In this document: piece after piece, positions 60,733 to 64,000 of the stretch
Layout of the letters: the number at the start of each line of letters is the position of its first letter
How positions within the stretch are numbered: position 1 is the stretch's first letter
Assembly (NCBI GenBank): GCA_045430285.1
Contig: JAILXV010000004.1
Span: 186,001-250,000, forward strand
From: Agarilytica sp045430285
GTDB lineage: Bacteria > Pseudomonadota > Gammaproteobacteria > Pseudomonadales > Cellvibrionaceae
Direction: 5' to 3'
DNA: 64,000 nt
The notes under the pieces: model-generated
Databases searched by the model: none
What the model saw: the letters and a program-made list of their open reading frames with translations, nothing else
What the model was told of the DNA's origin: nothing
Position numbers and translations under genes: made by a program

Positions 60733-60847
60733 GATAGGTGTTTAAAGGGTATGCAGGGCAGATATTGGGGGTGTTTGTCGTTAAAAACGGTAATTTTGTG
60801 CTTGAAAGCCTATTTTGTGGTGTTTTAGTGAGTAAACTGAGAATCAT

Positions 60848-61873
60848 ATGAGCCGCGTAAGTTCACAAGATAATTTGAGTAAGTTGCAAGGTCAGGCCGA
60901 ATATTGGCTTGTCATGCTTGACTCGCCAAATTTCACCACGGCAAAAGAAGCCGAGTTCTTTGCGTGGTTGGATGCTTCTCCTTCTCATCAAGCGGCGTAT
61001 ATTCAGGCAGAAGAGACTTGGGAGCGCGGCGCAGTAATATCTCAGGCTAAAACTCCCTCGAAAGCCCAAAACACTCCTTCTAAGGGCTTCGATTGGGCTG
61101 ATTGGCTGGGATTTGGGTCATGGGCTCAAGTGGGCATGGCTAGCCTATTGGTTGTCGCGCTTGGGTTTGGTGGGTATTGGCAGATTAGTGGCGGTGTGCC
61201 CGAGATAGAAAGTTACCAAACCGGTGTGGGGGAGCAGCGAGAAGTGCGGCTTTCCGATGGCTCGGTTTTGATGCTGAATACGAGTTCAGAGCTTACGAGC
61301 GAGATATCTCGAGATGAGCGAATTGTTCGGCTAATGCGAGGAGAGGTGTTTTTCGATATCGCTAAGTCCCAGGGCCGCTCGTTTGATGTGTATACAAAAG
61401 CGGGGCTTGTCCGTGTATTGGGTACTCAGTTTAATGTGCGTGATTCGGGAGGTGAGACAGTTGTTACCGTGTTAGAGGGGGCTGTTGGGATTGATAATCA
61501 AGAGTCGCCCGAGCTCGATGCAGAATCATTCGATGCGGATGTGACTTTACGTCGTAATCAACAAGCGGTTATTGAGTTAGTTGCCGAAGCGCCCGTCGTC
61601 GAGAGTGTTGATGCTTCCGCGAGGCTGGGCTGGCGGACTAAAAGCTTGGTGTTTAGAGATGATACGCTTCAGGATGTTGTGAATGAGGTGAATCGCTACT
61701 TCTCGACACGTATTGAGCTCGGTAGTGAAGCGCTGGCTAATAAAAAAGTCGCTGCAGTTATCCAGGTGTCTAGTTTTGAAACCATGTTGCGTATGTTGGA
61801 AGAAGCATTGGATTTGGAGTCACGTAAGGACTCTGTTAACGATGTGGTTTATCTTCACTCGAAAGAAAGCTAA
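60848..61873 (+). CDS. FecR-type anti-sigma/signal transducer
   Basis: 341 residues: an N-terminal sigma-binding part (about 10-65: AEYWLVMLDSPNFTTAKEAEFFAWL), a membrane helix (about 95-115, MASLLVVALGFGGYW), and the FecR domain (about 125-230: VGEQREVRLSDGSVLMLNTS, GLVRVLGTQFNVR). The last 75 residues (LVFRDDTLQDVVNEVNRYF) resemble the STN fold, so a receptor contact is likely. It ends in a terminator that overlaps the stop codon. Confidence 0.92.
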   Translation: MSRVSSQDNLSKLQGQAEYWLVMLDSPNFTTAKEAEFFAWLDASPSHQAAYIQAEETWERGAVISQAKTPSKAQNTPSKGFDWADWLGFGSWAQVGMASLLVVALGFGGYWQISGGVPEIESYQTGVGEQREVRLSDGSVLMLNTSSELTSEISRDERIVRLMRGEVFFDIAKSQGRSFDVYTKAGLVRVLGTQFNVRDSGGETVVTVLEGAVGIDNQESPELDAESFDADVTLRRNQQAVIELVAEAPVVESVDASARLGWRTKSLVFRDDTLQDVVNEVNRYFSTRIELGSEALANKKVAAVIQVSSFETMLRMLEEALDLESRKDSVNDVVYLHSKES

Positions 61874-61895
61874 CTCAAAGAATAGCTTTCTTTTT
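61864..61895 (+). terminator. Rho-independent terminator of fecR
   Basis: AGAAAGCTA (61864-61872) and TAGCTTTCT (61883-61891) pair around a 10-nt loop and a T-tract follows (61891-61895). The upstream arm overlaps the last codons and stop codon of fecR. Confidence 0.85.
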
Positions 61896-61939
61896 CCTTT
61901 TTCTGCTCGCTCTTTTATGCGCGGCTTTTCATTTTTCAA

Positions 61940-62425
61940 TCACTTATTATGATCACGCATTGCGCGTTGTTTTTGAACGCTCCAATCACGTTCTTTTTCA
62001 GTCTGTCTTTTGTCGTGCATTTGTTTTCCCTTGGCTAGACACACTTCGCATTTCACCAAATGTTGTTTCCAGTAAAGAGCGGTCACCACTATGGTGTAGC
62101 CTTTTTGTTCATTGGCATTTTGTAGCTTGCTGATTTGCCTGCTTTGCAGCAGCAGCTTCCGCATACGAGTGGGTTCGGTGACAAAGTGCGTGGATGCTTC
62201 GGGTAGCGGTTGTATTTGTGCTCCCATAAGCCATGCCTCACCATCTTGGAAAACGACATAACTATCGGTGAGCTGTCCACGGCCTGCTCTTAGCGCTTTA
62301 ACTTCCCATCCGGTGAGTACGAGTCCGGCTTCAATTTTTTCTTCTAGAAAATAATCACGTCTTGCCCGACGGTTTTGGGCAATGGTGGTGTTGGCCGGTT
62401 TCTTCTTTTTGTTTGCTTTGCTCAT
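61940..62425 (-). CDS. smpB: SsrA-binding protein SmpB
   Basis: 161 residues, the usual length. SmpB-specific segments are RRARRDYFLEEKIEAGLVL, GWEVKALRAGRGQLTDSYV, EPTRMRKLLLQ, VTALYWKQHLVKCEVCLAKG and a basic C-terminal tail (KRQTEKERDWSVQKQR). It binds the tRNA-like end of tmRNA and delivers it to stalled ribosomes. It lies 6.5 kb from ssrA on the same strand. Divergent from the SNF transporter gene. Confidence 0.96.
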   Translation of the reverse strand: MSKANKKKKPANTTIAQNRRARRDYFLEEKIEAGLVLTGWEVKALRAGRGQLTDSYVVFQDGEAWLMGAQIQPLPEASTHFVTEPTRMRKLLLQSRQISKLQNANEQKGYTIVVTALYWKQHLVKCEVCLAKGKQMHDKRQTEKERDWSVQKQRAMRDHNK

Positions 62426-62557
62426 AGTTGCGCATTATAGGGTGGAGGCTTGGCTTTCACCACTGTAAATCGGGGTATACGCGGAGCAGGGTGTGAATAG
62501 AGAGCGGTTTGGGTACAATGCGCGAAAACATAAAAAAGCATTTTGGGTGGCTTAATC

Positions 62558-63931
62558 ATGTCAAAACAACACATGCATGGTGTTTGGTCTAGTCGGTGGA
62601 CATTTATTCTTGCCGCCACGGGCTCTGCGGTGGGTCTTGGTAATATCTGGAAATTCCCCTATATCACCGGTGAAAATGGTGGTGGTGCTTTTGTCTTAAT
62701 TTATCTTCTGTGCATTGCTGTTATCGGTATTCCCATTATGGTTGCTGAGGTATTGATCGGGCGTCGTGGGCGTATGAGTCCCATCAATTCGATGAAGTTT
62801 GTAACGGAAGAGGCCAATTTGCATGGTGGTTGGACCGCAATTGGTTGGTGTGGCGTGGTCGCTGGTTTACTGATTATGGCATTTTACAGTGTCGTTGCTG
62901 GCTGGGCGCTGCATTACGTGTTTGCCATCGCCTCTGGTACTTTTTCTGGTGTCTCTGGCGAGCAGGCAGAAAATTTTTTTGGTGGGCTTTTGGGCAATAA
63001 TACGGCGCTTTTGGGGTGGCATACCGTGTTTACGGTCATTACTGTTGGTGTGGTGACGGCGGGTGTAACTCGTGGCTTGGCGATGGTTGCACGAGTGCTG
63101 ATGCCGATGCTGTTCGCAATGTTAGTGCTACTTTTGATATATGGCGCCGTTCAGGGCGAGTTTGCGCAAGCATTGAAGTTTATGTTCAGCTTTAAGGTTG
63201 ATCAGTTGACAGGTAAAGGCGTATTGATCGCGATGGGCCATGCGTTTTTTACTTTGAGCTTAGGGATGGGCGCTATCATGGCTTACGGCGCGTACATGCC
63301 AGCACATGCAAATGTGGGTAAAACGGTTGTCACCGTTGGACTGCTCGATACCTTTATCGCTCTGGTTGCAGGGATGTGTATTTTTCCCATTGTGTTTAGT
63401 AATGGAATGGCCGCAGGCAGTGGGCCAGGTCTTCTTTTTCAGAGCCTTCCCGTCGCTTTTGGAAATATGCCAGGGGGCACATTTTTTGGGACGGTCTTTT
63501 TCGTGTTGATTGTTATTGCGGCATGGAGTTCCGCGGTTTCACTTATTGAGCCAGGTGTTGCTTGGTTAGTGGAGACGGGTAAATTTAATCGTGTGACGGC
63601 TAATTTAATACTGGGAGGCACCGCGTGGGCTTTGGGTATCAGTTGTGCCCTGTCATTTAATATTTTGTCGGATTTTAAACCTGCGCTTCTATTGGGTAAA
63701 ACGCCTTTTGATTTTCTTGATTTTTTAACTTCTCAAGTGATGTTGCCCCTGGGTGGTTTGTTTATCGCTATTTTTGTTGGCTGGTTAATGTCGAAGAAAG
63801 TGCTAGCCACAGAAATGGATGCCGAAGGCCACCCGATGCTGGATATATGGCTATTCGTTGTACGCTATGTTTCTCCGGTGCTTGTGGTTATTGTTTTTGC
63901 GTGGACGCTTTATCAGACTTTTAAAGGTTAG
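62558..63931 (+). CDS. Sodium:neurotransmitter symporter (SNF) family transporter
   Basis: 457 residues from the ATG at 62558 (a TTG 15 bases upstream is possible). About twelve membrane helices of LeuT type. The first helix holds the unwound substrate and Na+ site: ATGSAVGLGNIWKFPY (about 22-37), followed by ENGGGAFVLIYLL and a later FFTLSLGMGAIMAYGAY. Bacterial members take up amino acids with Na+, fitting a sodium-rich habitat together with NhaD. The gene is divergent from smpB with 132 bp between. It stands alone in the window. Confidence 0.92.
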   Translation: MSKQHMHGVWSSRWTFILAATGSAVGLGNIWKFPYITGENGGGAFVLIYLLCIAVIGIPIMVAEVLIGRRGRMSPINSMKFVTEEANLHGGWTAIGWCGVVAGLLIMAFYSVVAGWALHYVFAIASGTFSGVSGEQAENFFGGLLGNNTALLGWHTVFTVITVGVVTAGVTRGLAMVARVLMPMLFAMLVLLLIYGAVQGEFAQALKFMFSFKVDQLTGKGVLIAMGHAFFTLSLGMGAIMAYGAYMPAHANVGKTVVTVGLLDTFIALVAGMCIFPIVFSNGMAAGSGPGLLFQSLPVAFGNMPGGTFFGTVFFVLIVIAAWSSAVSLIEPGVAWLVETGKFNRVTANLILGGTAWALGISCALSFNILSDFKPALLLGKTPFDFLDFLTSQVMLPLGGLFIAIFVGWLMSKKVLATEMDAEGHPMLDIWLFVVRYVSPVLVVIVFAWTLYQTFKG

Positions 63932-64000
63932 GTTTAGTGAGTTGTTTGTGTTTTCTGATGAGTAAAATGCCTTGAAGCGAATTGAGCGTAGCGCATTGGT

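Overview
The window looks like a chromosomal segment of a marine, moderate-GC gammaproteobacterium. The best guess is a Cellvibrionales relative (Saccharophagus/Teredinibacter-like). This is an inference from a split ssrA/smpB locus with tag ANDDNYGAQLAA, a UbiT/UbiU/UbiV set, TonB receptors with FecI/FecR, a GlyGly-CTERM protein, NhaD, a Pseudomonas-type RIO kinase and several secreted polymer-active proteins. No rRNA, tRNA, insertion sequence, prophage or CRISPR array was recognised. About 45 genes are supported.

Layout. 1-1489 (-): a PAS sensor protein running off the left edge. 1756-2619: RIO-type kinase. 3070-8439 (-): three paralogous secreted poly(3-hydroxybutyrate) depolymerases, each with the same 5' control cassette and two with strong terminators. 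9512-14488: a MetX-like alpha/beta hydrolase, an Ig-repeat lipoprotein and NhaD. 15086-20577 (+): a LacI-type ligand-binding protein without HTH, a membrane-anchored coiled-coil protein and a PstS-OmpA fusion. 20641-24288 (-): a tightly packed four-gene operon, the most unusual part of the window. 24661-36288: a truncated RskA-like protein, a TonB receptor with PepSY partner, an RND pump with adaptor, and a large thrombospondin-type-3 repeat protein. 36695-42627 and on to 45069: a secreted hydrolase, ubiT/ubiU/ubiV (oxygen-independent ubiquinone synthesis) and a response regulator / LysM-FecR / CHASE2 kinase signalling set. 45309-50780: OprF-like porin, MscS, small proteins and a divergent AraC / NmrA-reductase pair around twin operators. 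50810-54722: pentaheme cytochrome with GlyGly-CTERM, RRM protein, RsuA and a spermidine-synthase-like protein. 55031-63931: tmRNA, SLC13 transporter, STN-type TonB receptor followed by FecI and FecR, SmpB and an SNF-family symporter.

Best candidate for an undescribed system: the operon at 20641-24288 encodes a small all-helical protein, an ABC ATPase, an approximately 8-TM membrane protein and a helical protein with an Asn-rich linker and a C-terminal helical module. Three of the four carry what looks like the same N-terminal 80-residue helical domain, resembling the effector-associated domains (EADs) of NTP-dependent bacterial conflict systems. An EAD fused to an ABC ATPase plus a dedicated permease suggests a membrane-acting, possibly defensive, signalling complex. 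This rests on eye alignment and has not been tested by profile search.

Second candidate: the shared regulatory cassette of the three depolymerase genes (inverted GCTTCTAAA/TTTAGAAGC pair plus a hairpin 30-34 nt before each start codon), in which the hairpin arms differ in sequence but keep their pairing.
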